Shown: positions 51,134 through 58,638 of the stretch, piece after piece
Layout of the letters: every line of letters starts with the position of its first letter
How positions within the stretch are numbered: the stretch's first letter is position 1
Assembly (NCBI RefSeq): GCF_014698995.1
Contig: NZ_JACWZZ010000002.1
Coordinates: 682,001-746,000 of the forward strand
Source: Hymenobacter duratus
GTDB lineage: Bacteria > Bacteroidota > Bacteroidia > Cytophagales > Hymenobacteraceae
Length of the DNA: 64,000 nucleotides
Reading direction: 5' to 3'
The notes under the pieces: generated by a model
The model's input: only the letters and a program-made list of their open reading frames with translations
Database searches by the model: none
Told to the model about the DNA's origin: nothing
Made by a program: the position numbers and the translations under genes

Positions 51134-52834
51134 ATGAACAACGAACTACTCAGCATCGGCGGAATTTACCTCATCACGCTGGTGCTGGCCCTGCCGCTGG
51201 GCGCGTATCTGGCCCGGGTGTTCCGGGGCGAAAAGAACCTGCTCGACTTCATGCGGCCCGTCGAGAATGGCATCTACCGGCTTTCGGGCATTGATGCCCG
51301 CCGCGAGATGACGTGGCAGCAGCACATGGTGGCGCTGCTCACCATCAACCTGGTGTGGTTCCTGCTGGCCATGCTGGTGCTGTGCACCCAGGGCAGCCTG
51401 CCGCTCAACCCCGACGGCAACCCCTCGATGTCGCCCGATCTGGCCTTCAACACGGCCATTTCCTTTCTGGTGAACTGCAACCTGCAGCACTACTCCGGCG
51501 AGTCGGGCCTGTCGTACCTCTCCCAGATTGTGGTGATTACCTTCCTGCAGTTCGTGAGTGCCGCCACCGGCATTGCGGCGGCCGTGGTGGTGTTCAATGC
51601 CCTCCAGACGCGCACCACCGAGAAGCTGGGCAACTTCTACGACTATTTCGTGAAGAGCCTCACCCGCCTGCTGCTGCCCGGTTCGCTGCTGATTGCCCTC
51701 ATCCTGGCCTTCAATGGCACGCCCATGACGCTGCAGGGCAAGCAGGAGCTGATTTCCTTGCAGGGCGACTCGGTGGCGGTGAGCCGCGGGCCGGTGGCCG
51801 CTATGGTGGCTATTAAGGAGCTGGGTACCAACGGGGGCGGTTTTTACGGCGCCAACTCGGCCCACCCGCTCGAAAACCCCAACTTTATCACCAACGCCGT
51901 CGAGAACATTGCCTTGGTGATTATCCCGATTGCCATGGTGTTTGCGCTGGGCTTCTACCTGAAGCGCCGCAAGCTGGCTTACATGATTTTTGGGGTGATG
52001 ACGGTGGGTTTCGTGGCTTTGCTGGCCCCCACTGTATATTATGAGATGCACGGCAACCCCGCCATTGCCAAGCTCGGCGTCGATCAGGCGCTGGGGGCCA
52101 TGGAGGGCAAGGAAATTCGCCTCGGGGCCGCAGCTTCGGCCTACTGGAGCATCACCAACACCATCATCAGCTGCGGCTCGGTGAACTCCATGCACGACTC
52201 GTTTATGCCGATTTCGGGCATGAGCCAGATGCTGGGCATGATGACCAACGCCTTCTACGGCGGCTGCGGCGTGGGTTTGCTCAACTTCTTCGCCTACCTC
52301 ATCATTGCCGTGTTCATTGCCGGCCTGATGGTGGGCCGCACGCCCGAGCTGCTGGGCAAGAAGATTGAGGCCCGCGAGATGAAAATTGCCGTCATCGTGA
52401 CGCTGCTGCACCCGCTGCTGATTCTGGCCGGCACGGCCCTCACGGCTCACCTCTACGCCGGCAACCCCACCGAGTACAGCGGCTGGCTGGCCAACCCCGG
52501 CTACCACGGCTTCTCCGAGATGCTGTATGAGTTCACCTCCGCCTCGGCCAACAACGGCTCCGGCTTCGAGGGCCTCGGCGACAACACGCCCTGGTGGAAT
52601 ATCAGCACCGGCGTGGTGCTGCTGCTGGCCCGCTTCCTGCCCATTGTGGGCCCGGTAGCCATTGCCGGCCTGCTGGCCCGCAAGAAGTACGTGCCCGAAA
52701 GCGCCGGCACCCTGCCCGCCGACACGGCCACCTTCGGGGTGATGGTGCTGGCCGTCATCGTCATCATTGCCGCCCTGGCCTTCTTCCCGGCCCTGGCGCT
52801 AGGGCCGCTGGCCGAGCATTTCTCGCTGTATTAA
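51134..52834 (+). CDS. kdpA: Potassium-transporting ATPase subunit KdpA
   Basis: A 566-residue channel-like subunit with about ten transmembrane helices, of normal length. Conserved selectivity-filter and pore regions are recognisable: STGSLP-like LCTQGSLPLNPDG, ELGTNGGGFYGANSAHP and SANNGSGFEG. KdpA binds and translocates potassium, taken up at low external concentrations, with energy from KdpB. The kdpB gene follows after a 221-bp gap that is full of hairpins. The start at 51134 leaves a short N-terminal tail before the first helix. Confidence 0.97.
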   Translation: MNNELLSIGGIYLITLVLALPLGAYLARVFRGEKNLLDFMRPVENGIYRLSGIDARREMTWQQHMVALLTINLVWFLLAMLVLCTQGSLPLNPDGNPSMSPDLAFNTAISFLVNCNLQHYSGESGLSYLSQIVVITFLQFVSAATGIAAAVVVFNALQTRTTEKLGNFYDYFVKSLTRLLLPGSLLIALILAFNGTPMTLQGKQELISLQGDSVAVSRGPVAAMVAIKELGTNGGGFYGANSAHPLENPNFITNAVENIALVIIPIAMVFALGFYLKRRKLAYMIFGVMTVGFVALLAPTVYYEMHGNPAIAKLGVDQALGAMEGKEIRLGAAASAYWSITNTIISCGSVNSMHDSFMPISGMSQMLGMMTNAFYGGCGVGLLNFFAYLIIAVFIAGLMVGRTPELLGKKIEAREMKIAVIVTLLHPLLILAGTALTAHLYAGNPTEYSGWLANPGYHGFSEMLYEFTSASANNGSGFEGLGDNTPWWNISTGVVLLLARFLPIVGPVAIAGLLARKKYVPESAGTLPADTATFGVMVLAVIVIIAALAFFPALALGPLAEHFSLY

Positions 52835-52848
52835 ACAGAACGAAAACT

Positions 52849-52887
52849 CCCCTCCTCAGATGATTCCGCGCATCAAGCGGCGAGGGG
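52849..52887 (+). repeat. Hairpin with GCATCAA loop between kdpA and kdpB
   Basis: Outer arms CCCCTC (52849-52854) and GAGGGG (52882-52887), inner arms CCGC (52866-52869) and GCGG (52877-52880), loop GCATCAA (52870-52876). The hairpin at 56143-56177 has the same architecture and loop with different but still paired inner bases. Confidence 0.7.
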
Positions 52888-52909
52888 ACGCGGCGGCGCA
52901 GCCGACGCT

Positions 52910-52996
52910 GGGGTGGTTGACCCGCGTGCTGATGTTGTTTAGTTGAACATTCTATCAGCCAATTAAAAACAACATCAGCAACGAGTTAACCACCCC
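52910..52996. repeat. Long inverted repeat between kdpA and kdpB
   Basis: The left arm (52910-52940, starting GGGGTGGTTGACCCG) pairs with the right arm (52965-52996) except for a few mismatches and one indel. The centre is AT-rich. Confidence 0.85.
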
Positions 52997-53008
52997 GCCC
53001 TTCGGGCA

Positions 53009-53031
53009 CCCCTCCTTGAAAAAAGGAGGGG
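53009..53031 (+). repeat. Short hairpin before kdpB
   Basis: CCCCTCCTT (53009-53017) pairs perfectly with AAGGAGGGG (53023-53031) around a 5-base loop, 24 bp before the kdpB start. There is no T run, so it is not a standard terminator. It could hold the ribosome access region in structure. Confidence 0.75.
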
Positions 53032-53055
53032 AACCATATAGCCTCTTCTACTCTC

Positions 53056-55104
53056 ATGTCAACTAAATCTCAATCTCTCTTTCAACCCGCGCTGGTGTCG
53101 GAGGCCGTGAAACAGGCGTTCGTGAAGCTCGACCCGCGCATCATGTTCCGCAACCCGGTGATGTTCACCGTGGAAATCGGGACGGTGGTGATGCTGCTCG
53201 TGACGCTGGGGCTACTGGTGAAGCCGGATGCCGCCCAGGGCTCGTTCGGCTACAACTTCACCGTGTTTGTGGTGCTGTTTCTGACGCTGCTGTTCGCCAA
53301 CTTCGCCGAGGCCATTGCCGAAGCCCGTGGCAAGGCCCAGGCCGAAAGTCTGCGCAAAACCCGAGAGGAAACGCCCGCCCGCGTGCTCGATGCCAACGGC
53401 CAGGAGTCGTCGGTTTCCTCCTCCCAGCTTCAGAAAGGCCAGATTTTCCTGGTGGAAGCCGGCGAAATCATCCCCACCGACGGGGAGATTATCGAGGGCC
53501 TGGCCACCATTGACGAGTCGGCCATTACGGGCGAGTCGGCCCCGGTGATTCGGGAGGCCGGCGGGGATAAGTCCAGCGTGACGGGCGGGACCAAGGTGCT
53601 GTCGGACCGCATTAAGGTAGTGGTGACGACGGCCCCTGGCGAGTCGTTCTTGGACAAGATGATTGCCTTGGTGGAAGGGGCTTCGCGGCAGAAAACGCCC
53701 AACGAAATTGCCCTTACCATTCTGCTGGCCGGGTTTACGCTGGTATTCGTGTTGGTGTGCGTGACGCTGGCCCCGTTTGCCGAGTATTCCAATACGCCCA
53801 TTGCCATTTCGGCCTTCATTGCGCTGTTCGTGTGTTTGATTCCGACTACTATCGGCGGGCTGCTCTCGGCCATCGGCATTGCGGGCATGGACCGCGCCCT
53901 ACGCGCCAACGTCATCACCAAAAGCGGCAAAGCTGTAGAAACGGCCGGCGACATCGACGTGCTGCTGCTCGACAAAACTGGCACCATCACCATCGGCAAC
54001 CGCAAAGCCACGCACTTCTGGCCCGCCCCCGGCATCACGGAGGCCCAGATGGTAGAGGCTGCCACCCTGGCCTCGCTCACCGACGAAACGCCCGAGGGCA
54101 AAAGCATTGTGGAGCTGGCCGGCGAAACCCGCCGCTCCGACGTGGCCGGTCTGCGCACCCGCCTGCAGGGCGCTGAGCTGATCAAGTTCACGGCTGAAAC
54201 CCGCAGCTCGGGCGTGACGCTGCCCGACGGCACCCGCCTGCGCAAGGGCGCTTCCGATGCCATCCGGCAGCTGGCCGCCCGCGCCAACCAGCCCTTCCCC
54301 CAGGAAACCACCCAGCGCGTGGAAGCCATTGCCAGCAACGGCGGCACCCCGTTGGTGGTCAGCCAGAACGACCAGGTGTTGGGCGTGGTGGAGCTGCAGG
54401 ACATCATCAAGCCCGGCATTCAGGAGCGGTTTGAGCGCCTGCGCAAAATGGGCATCAAAACCGTCATGGTAACCGGCGACAACCCGCTCACTGCTAAGTT
54501 CATTGCTGAAAAAGCCGGCGTGGACGACTTCATTGCCGAGGCCAAGCCCGAGGACAAGATGACCTACATCCGCCGCGAGCAGCAGCAGGGCAAGCTGGTA
54601 GCCATGATGGGCGACGGCACCAACGACGCCCCCGCCCTGGCCCAGGCCGACGTGGGAGTGGCCATGAACTCGGGCACCCAGGCCGCCAAAGAGGCCGGCA
54701 ACATGGTGGACCTCGACAACGACCCCACCAAGCTCATTGAGGTGGTGGAAATTGGGAAGCAGCTGCTGATGACGCGCGGCACGCTCACCACCTTCAGCAT
54801 TGCCAACGACGTGGCCAAGTACTTCGCCATTGTGCCCGCGCTGTTCATGGTGGCCATTCCGGCCCTGGGCGCGCTCAACATCATGGGCCTGAAGTCGCCG
54901 CAGTCGGCCATTCTCTCGGCCGTGATTTTCAACGCCGTGATTATCCCGCTGCTGGTGCCGCTGGCGTTGCGCGGGGTGGCCTACAAGCCCATCGGTGCCT
55001 CGGCTCTGCTGCGCCGCAACCTGCTGGTGTACGGCCTGGGCGGCGTGATTGTGCCCTTCATCGGCATCAAGGTGATTGACCTGGTAGTAGGACTGTTTTT
55101 GTAG
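53056..55104 (+). CDS. kdpB: Potassium-transporting ATPase subunit KdpB
   Basis: A 682-residue P-type ATPase of normal size. The phosphorylated Asp306 is in [14 protein letters not shown] forms the dephosphorylation loop, and [22 protein letters not shown] is the hinge motif. Seven or so transmembrane helices are present. It hydrolyses ATP to drive uptake through KdpA. The sequence shows no missing motif. Confidence 0.97.
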   Translation: MSTKSQSLFQPALVSEAVKQAFVKLDPRIMFRNPVMFTVEIGTVVMLLVTLGLLVKPDAAQGSFGYNFTVFVVLFLTLLFANFAEAIAEARGKAQAESLRKTREETPARVLDANGQESSVSSSQLQKGQIFLVEAGEIIPTDGEIIEGLATIDESAITGESAPVIREAGGDKSSVTGGTKVLSDRIKVVVTTAPGESFLDKMIALVEGASRQKTPNEIALTILLAGFTLVFVLVCVTLAPFAEYSNTPIAISAFIALFVCLIPTTIGGLLSAIGIAGMDRALRANVITKSGKAVETAGDIDVLLLDKTGTITIGNRKATHFWPAPGITEAQMVEAATLASLTDETPEGKSIVELAGETRRSDVAGLRTRLQGAELIKFTAETRSSGVTLPDGTRLRKGASDAIRQLAARANQPFPQETTQRVEAIASNGGTPLVVSQNDQVLGVVELQDIIKPGIQERFERLRKMGIKTVMVTGDNPLTAKFIAEKAGVDDFIAEAKPEDKMTYIRREQQQGKLVAMMGDGTNDAPALAQADVGVAMNSGTQAAKEAGNMVDLDNDPTKLIEVVEIGKQLLMTRGTLTTFSIANDVAKYFAIVPALFMVAIPALGALNIMGLKSPQSAILSAVIFNAVIIPLLVPLALRGVAYKPIGASALLRRNLLVYGLGGVIVPFIGIKVIDLVVGLFL

Positions 55105-55135
55105 AAAGCTGACGTTTGAACAGATAAAAAAGAAC

Positions 55136-55241
55136 GTCATGCTGAGCGAAGCCGGAGGCGAAGTCGAAGCATCTCTACCGCAGTAGTATTTAATACCGAT
55201 TCAACGAAGCGGTAGAGATGCTTCGACAAGCTCAGCATGAC
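55136..55241. repeat. Dispersed inverted-repeat element, copy 2 (long arm left, short arm right)
   Basis: Left arm 55136-55181 (GTCATGCTGAGCGAAG at its start, long form) and right arm 55209-55241 (short form), separated by 27 bp that include GTATTTAATAC. Same family as copy 1 at 2873-3031 but inverted. It fills most of the kdpB-kdpC gap and ends 19 bp before the kdpC start. Confidence 0.88.
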
Positions 55242-55259
55242 AGACAACACAAAATCAAC

Positions 55260-55820
55260 ATGAAACAGAACCTGCTTCCCGCATTCCGCCTGACTCTTGT
55301 GCTGCTGGTGGTGTGCTGCCTGATTTACCCCGCCCTAGTGTGGGCCGGCGCTCAGCTGGCCCCGGCCGGCGGGCAGGGCGAAACCATCAGCCACAAGGGC
55401 CGCGTGGTGGGCTACGACAACGTGGGCCAGAACTTCACCCGGCCCGAGTACTTCCAGGGCCGCCCCTCGGCCGTGGATTACAACGCCGCCGGCTCGGCCG
55501 GCTCCAACAAAGGCCCCAGCAACCCCGACTACCTGGCCACCGTGCAGGCCCGCCTCGATACGTTTCTGGTGCAGAACCCCGGCGTAACCAAGGCCCAGGT
55601 GCCGGCCGAGCTGCTCACCGCCTCCGGCTCGGGCCTCGACCCGCACCTCTCGCCGGCCGCCGCCGCTGTGCAAGTGGCCCGCGTGGCCAAAGCCCGCAAC
55701 CTCGATGCCGCCAAGGTGCAGGCCCTGGTGACGGAGCACACCCAGCACAGCGCCTTCGGCCCCGACCGGGTGAACGTGCTGCGCCTGAACATGGCCCTCG
55801 ACGCCCTGCAGAACCGCTAG
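55260..55820 (+). CDS. kdpC: Potassium-transporting ATPase subunit KdpC
   Basis: Starting at ATG 55260 the protein has 186 residues. One N-terminal helix (LTLVLLVVCCLIYPALVWAG) is followed by the periplasmic domain with FQGRPSAVDYNAAGSAGSN and SGSGLDPHLSPAAAAVQV, typical of KdpC. It helps KdpB bind ATP and stabilises the complex. The frame upstream to 55218 lies in the repeat element and is rejected. The start is clear from the transmembrane segment. Confidence 0.96.
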   Translation: MKQNLLPAFRLTLVLLVVCCLIYPALVWAGAQLAPAGGQGETISHKGRVVGYDNVGQNFTRPEYFQGRPSAVDYNAAGSAGSNKGPSNPDYLATVQARLDTFLVQNPGVTKAQVPAELLTASGSGLDPHLSPAAAAVQVARVAKARNLDAAKVQALVTEHTQHSAFGPDRVNVLRLNMALDALQNR

Positions 55821-55823
55821 CCA

Positions 55824-55958
55824 GTGGCTGTCTCCGCGCACCGGGCCCGCGCCCACTACCGGCTGCGGGCCCACCGGCACCGCGGCCGCCGCTTCCGCCC
55901 CGGCTACACCCTGCTGGCCCTGGCGCTGCTGTGGCTGCTGCTGCAACTGGTAGCCTGA
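55824..55958 (+). CDS. Possible 44-residue Arg-rich single-pass membrane ORF
   Basis: A GTG three bases after the kdpC stop opens 44 codons to a TGA. The N-terminal half is very basic (Arg/His-rich, RARAHYRLRAHRHRGRRF), and the C-terminal half is one hydrophobic helix (LLALALLWLLLQLVA). It fits the positive-inside rule with the basic end in the cytosol. There is no ATG, and high GC can create such frames by chance. Its place directly behind kdpC argues for translation. If real, it is a small Kdp-linked membrane protein. Confidence 0.4.
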   Translation: MAVSAHRARAHYRLRAHRHRGRRFRPGYTLLALALLWLLLQLVA

Positions 55959-55968
55959 GGCAGTAGCC

Positions 55969-56052
55969 AGTAGCGCGAACTTTGTAGTTCGCGCCTCAGA
56001 ACGACAACCCGCCGAACGGCGCGGGGGCGTGAACTACACAGTTCGCGCTACT
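55969..56052. repeat. Inverted repeat downstream of kdpC
   Basis: AGTAGCGCGAACTTTGTAG at 55969-55987 and its near-complement at 56029-56052 (about 24 of 27 positions over the full arms). Within the left arm GCGCGAACT/AGTTCGCGC also pairs locally. It looks like a Hymenobacter-type dispersed repeat. Confidence 0.75.
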
Positions 56053-56142
56053 ACCTCCCGGCCCGTTTTCGTTGCTTTACAACTCCAATTCCGTATTACT
56101 TCCCCGCCACCCGCCTGATCAAACAAAGTCAGGTTTCCCCTT

Positions 56143-56177
56143 CCCCCCGAGGCTTCGCGCATCAAGCGAACCGGGGG
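56143..56177 (+). repeat. Hairpin with GCATCAA loop before porin gene
   Basis: Outer arms CCCCC (56143-56147) and GGGGG (56173-56177), inner arms TTCGC (56154-56158) and GCGAA (56166-56170), loop GCATCAA (56159-56165). It is the counterpart of the hairpin at 52849-52887. The rest of 56053-56213 shows nothing else clear. Confidence 0.7.
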
Positions 56178-56213
56178 CCTGGGGGTGAGGTCCTCCGCAT
56201 TCTTTCTCTCCCC

Positions 56214-57335
56214 ATGAAACCACTGGTTCTCCTTACCGCTACTGCACTGCTCACGGCTTCGGCTGCTATGGCCCAAACCACGCCCGATTCCACGGCAGCG
56301 GCGGCGGCTCCGGCCAATCCGCTGACTACCTACGGGTTTGTGGATGGCTATTATGGCTATGATTTCAAGCACGCGGCCACCAACCAGCGGCCCGGCTTCC
56401 TGTACTCGCACAACCGCCAGAACGAGTTTACGGTCAACAATGCCGTTATCGGTCTGCGCTACGACAACGGGCAGGTGCGCGGGGCGCTGGGCCTGCATGC
56501 GGGCACCTACGTATCGGCCAACTACGCGGCCGAAGATCAGGTGCTCAAGCACCTCTACGAGGCTTATGCGGGCTTCCGCCCCTTCAAAAAAGCCTGGCTC
56601 GACGTGGGGATTTTCGGCTCGCACATCGGGTTTGAGTCGGCCCTGAGCAAGGACAACTGGACGCTGACCCGCTCCCTGATGGCCGAAAACTCGCCGTACT
56701 ACGAGGCCGGGGCGCGGTTGACTTACGAGGTGAGCCCCAAGCTGACGCTGACCGGGCTGGTGCTCAACGGCTGGCAGAACATCCGCGAAAATAACCAGGC
56801 CAAAGCCGTGGGCACTCAGATTCAGTGGAAGCCCACCGATAAGCTGCTCATCAACAGCAGCACCTTCTACGGCAACGAGCAGCCCCAGGACTCGGTGCGC
56901 CGCCGCCGCTACTTCCACGATTTCTACGTGAGCTACGCCGCCACCGACCGCCTCAGCCTGGCCCTGGTGTTCGATGTGGGCAAGCAGCAAGCCGACCGCC
57001 CGACCGGTGACAACAGCGAGCAGTACGACACCTGGCACACCGGCGCGGCCTTCGTGCGCTACCAGCTGGCCGAGCAGTGGACTGCCGCCCTGCGCGGCGA
57101 ATACTACAAGGCGGAGCGCGGCGTCATCATCAATGCCTATGCCCCGGCTGTAAGCGACGCCAACGTTTTCATCCGCGGCGGCTCGCTGGGCCTGGATTAC
57201 GCGCCCACCGGCAACGTGCTGGTGCGTTTGGAAGGGCGGGTGCTTAACGCCGCCGACAAGGTGTTCCGCGAAGCAGGTGGCGCCACCCGCAGCACCTACA
57301 CCAACCTCACGTCCAGCATTGCCCTCTCGTTTTAG
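56214..57335 (+). CDS. Outer-membrane porin of the kdp locus
   Basis: A 373-residue protein with a signal peptide (TATALLTASAAMAQ) and a beta-barrel of about 16 amphipathic strands, ending in phenylalanine (SSIALSF). The region GFVDGYYGYDFKH at the start and NSPYYEAGARLTYEVSPKL fit the BBP2/OprB-like porins of Bacteroidota. It lies between kdpC and the kdpD-like gene, so it may allow potassium or counter-ions through the outer membrane under the same control. That link is inferred from position. The last 100 bp to the next gene hold no terminator. Confidence 0.88.
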   Translation: MKPLVLLTATALLTASAAMAQTTPDSTAAAAAPANPLTTYGFVDGYYGYDFKHAATNQRPGFLYSHNRQNEFTVNNAVIGLRYDNGQVRGALGLHAGTYVSANYAAEDQVLKHLYEAYAGFRPFKKAWLDVGIFGSHIGFESALSKDNWTLTRSLMAENSPYYEAGARLTYEVSPKLTLTGLVLNGWQNIRENNQAKAVGTQIQWKPTDKLLINSSTFYGNEQPQDSVRRRRYFHDFYVSYAATDRLSLALVFDVGKQQADRPTGDNSEQYDTWHTGAAFVRYQLAEQWTAALRGEYYKAERGVIINAYAPAVSDANVFIRGGSLGLDYAPTGNVLVRLEGRVLNAADKVFREAGGATRSTYTNLTSSIALSF

Positions 57336-57443
57336 CGCTTTGCTGGCGCACTCCTGCTTCCATCCTCCGGTTTTCTCCTGCATTGCTGAATTTCGGCGCC
57401 GGGGCCAGCCGGGGAAGGCCTGCGCTACTCTTCCACCCTGCTC

Positions 57444-58613
57444 ATGAGCCCGACCGAAAATGACCTGCGCGATACTTCCGCCGAGCGGTTTCTGCGCCTG
57501 GTGCAGGCCAAGCGGCGCGGTACGCTCAAAGTATACCTGGGCCTGGCCGCTGGCGTGGGCAAAACCTACCGCATGCTGCAGGAAGCCTACGACCTGCACC
57601 AGCACGGCGTACAGGTGCTGCTGGGCTACATCGAAACCCACGGCCGCGCCGGCACCGTGGCCCAGTTGCGCCAGGTGCCCTTGCTACCGCGCAAGCATAT
57701 CTTCTATAAAGGCCGGGCACTCGAGGAAATGGACGTGGAAGCTATAGTACAGCGGCGCCCGCAAGTGGTGATTGTCGATGAGCTGGCCCATTCCAACGTT
57801 CCCGGCTCGCGCCACGAAAAGCGCTGGCAGGACGTGGAATACCTCGTCAGCCAGGGTATTTCGGTGATTACGGCCGTAAACGTGCAACACCTGGAAAGCC
57901 TGCACGACCAGGTGCTCAAAATCACGGGTACCGACGTCACGGAGCGCATTCCCGACCGTCTACTCAAGCTGGCCGACGAGGTGGTGAACGTGGATGTGAC
58001 CGTGGGCGAGCTGCGTGCCCGGCTAGAGGAAGGCAAAATCTACGACCCGGCCAAAGTACCCACCGCGCTGGCCAACTTCTTTCAGCCCGAAAACCTGCTG
58101 CAGCTGCGGCGGCTGGCCGTGCGCGAGGTGGCCCAGCTGCTGGGCCGGCAGGTAGAAACCGGCAGCGGCAGCGCCCCAGCCGTGCCAGCAGCCCGCCGCA
58201 ACGACGACCGGCTGCTGGCCTGCATCAACTCCAATGACCGGGCCGCCAAGGAAATTATCCGCAAGACCTCGCGCCTGGCCGACCGGTTCGGGGCCGCTGC
58301 CTGGTACGTGCTCTACGTGCAGACCGGCCGCGAAACGTCGGCCCGCATCGGCTTGGCCACCCAGCGCCACCTGCTTGATAATCTGCAGCTGGCTACTGAG
58401 CTGGGCGCCCAGATTCTGCGCGTGAAGGACGATGACATCGTGGGCGCCATCACGCGGGTGGCCGCCGAAAAAGAAGCAACCTTGCTCGTGTGCGGCATCA
58501 CCAGCGAAAAAGGACTTTGGGGCCAGATTTCGCGCCGTGGCGTCACCAACGACCTGCTGCGCGCCGTAGCTCGCCGCAACCAGGAACTGGATATTTTTTT
58601 GGTTACCTACTGA
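57444..58613 (+). CDS. kdpD: Short KdpD: cytoplasmic N-terminal and USP domains without kinase
   Basis: A 389-residue protein. The KdpD N-terminal domain (about 15-225) has the Walker A GLAAGVGKT (33-41), IVDELAHSNVPGSRHEKRW and VQHLESLHD signatures, and the USP-like domain spans about 240-389. The four transmembrane helices and the histidine kinase of full-length KdpD are missing, and the reading frame ends with a normal stop, not a frameshift. A separate kinase follows after 25 bp. Known KdpD N-terminal domains sense potassium or turgor and nucleotides. Here this sensor must act on another protein. Confidence 0.94.
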   Translation: MSPTENDLRDTSAERFLRLVQAKRRGTLKVYLGLAAGVGKTYRMLQEAYDLHQHGVQVLLGYIETHGRAGTVAQLRQVPLLPRKHIFYKGRALEEMDVEAIVQRRPQVVIVDELAHSNVPGSRHEKRWQDVEYLVSQGISVITAVNVQHLESLHDQVLKITGTDVTERIPDRLLKLADEVVNVDVTVGELRARLEEGKIYDPAKVPTALANFFQPENLLQLRRLAVREVAQLLGRQVETGSGSAPAVPAARRNDDRLLACINSNDRAAKEIIRKTSRLADRFGAAAWYVLYVQTGRETSARIGLATQRHLLDNLQLATELGAQILRVKDDDIVGAITRVAAEKEATLLVCGITSEKGLWGQISRRGVTNDLLRAVARRNQELDIFLVTY

Positions 58614-58638
58614 TTTCAATGGATTTGCGCCAAAGAAC

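Noticed and set aside
51146..52507. Long minus-strand frame opposite kdpA
   Set aside because: A shadow of kdpA; rich in His and Gln without any motif.
55313..55966. 217-codon frame overlapping kdpC
   Set aside because: Pro/Arg/Gly-rich shadow in another frame of kdpC.
56034..57641. Minus-strand frame opposite the porin and kdpD start
   Set aside because: Spans two real genes on the other strand and has shadow composition.
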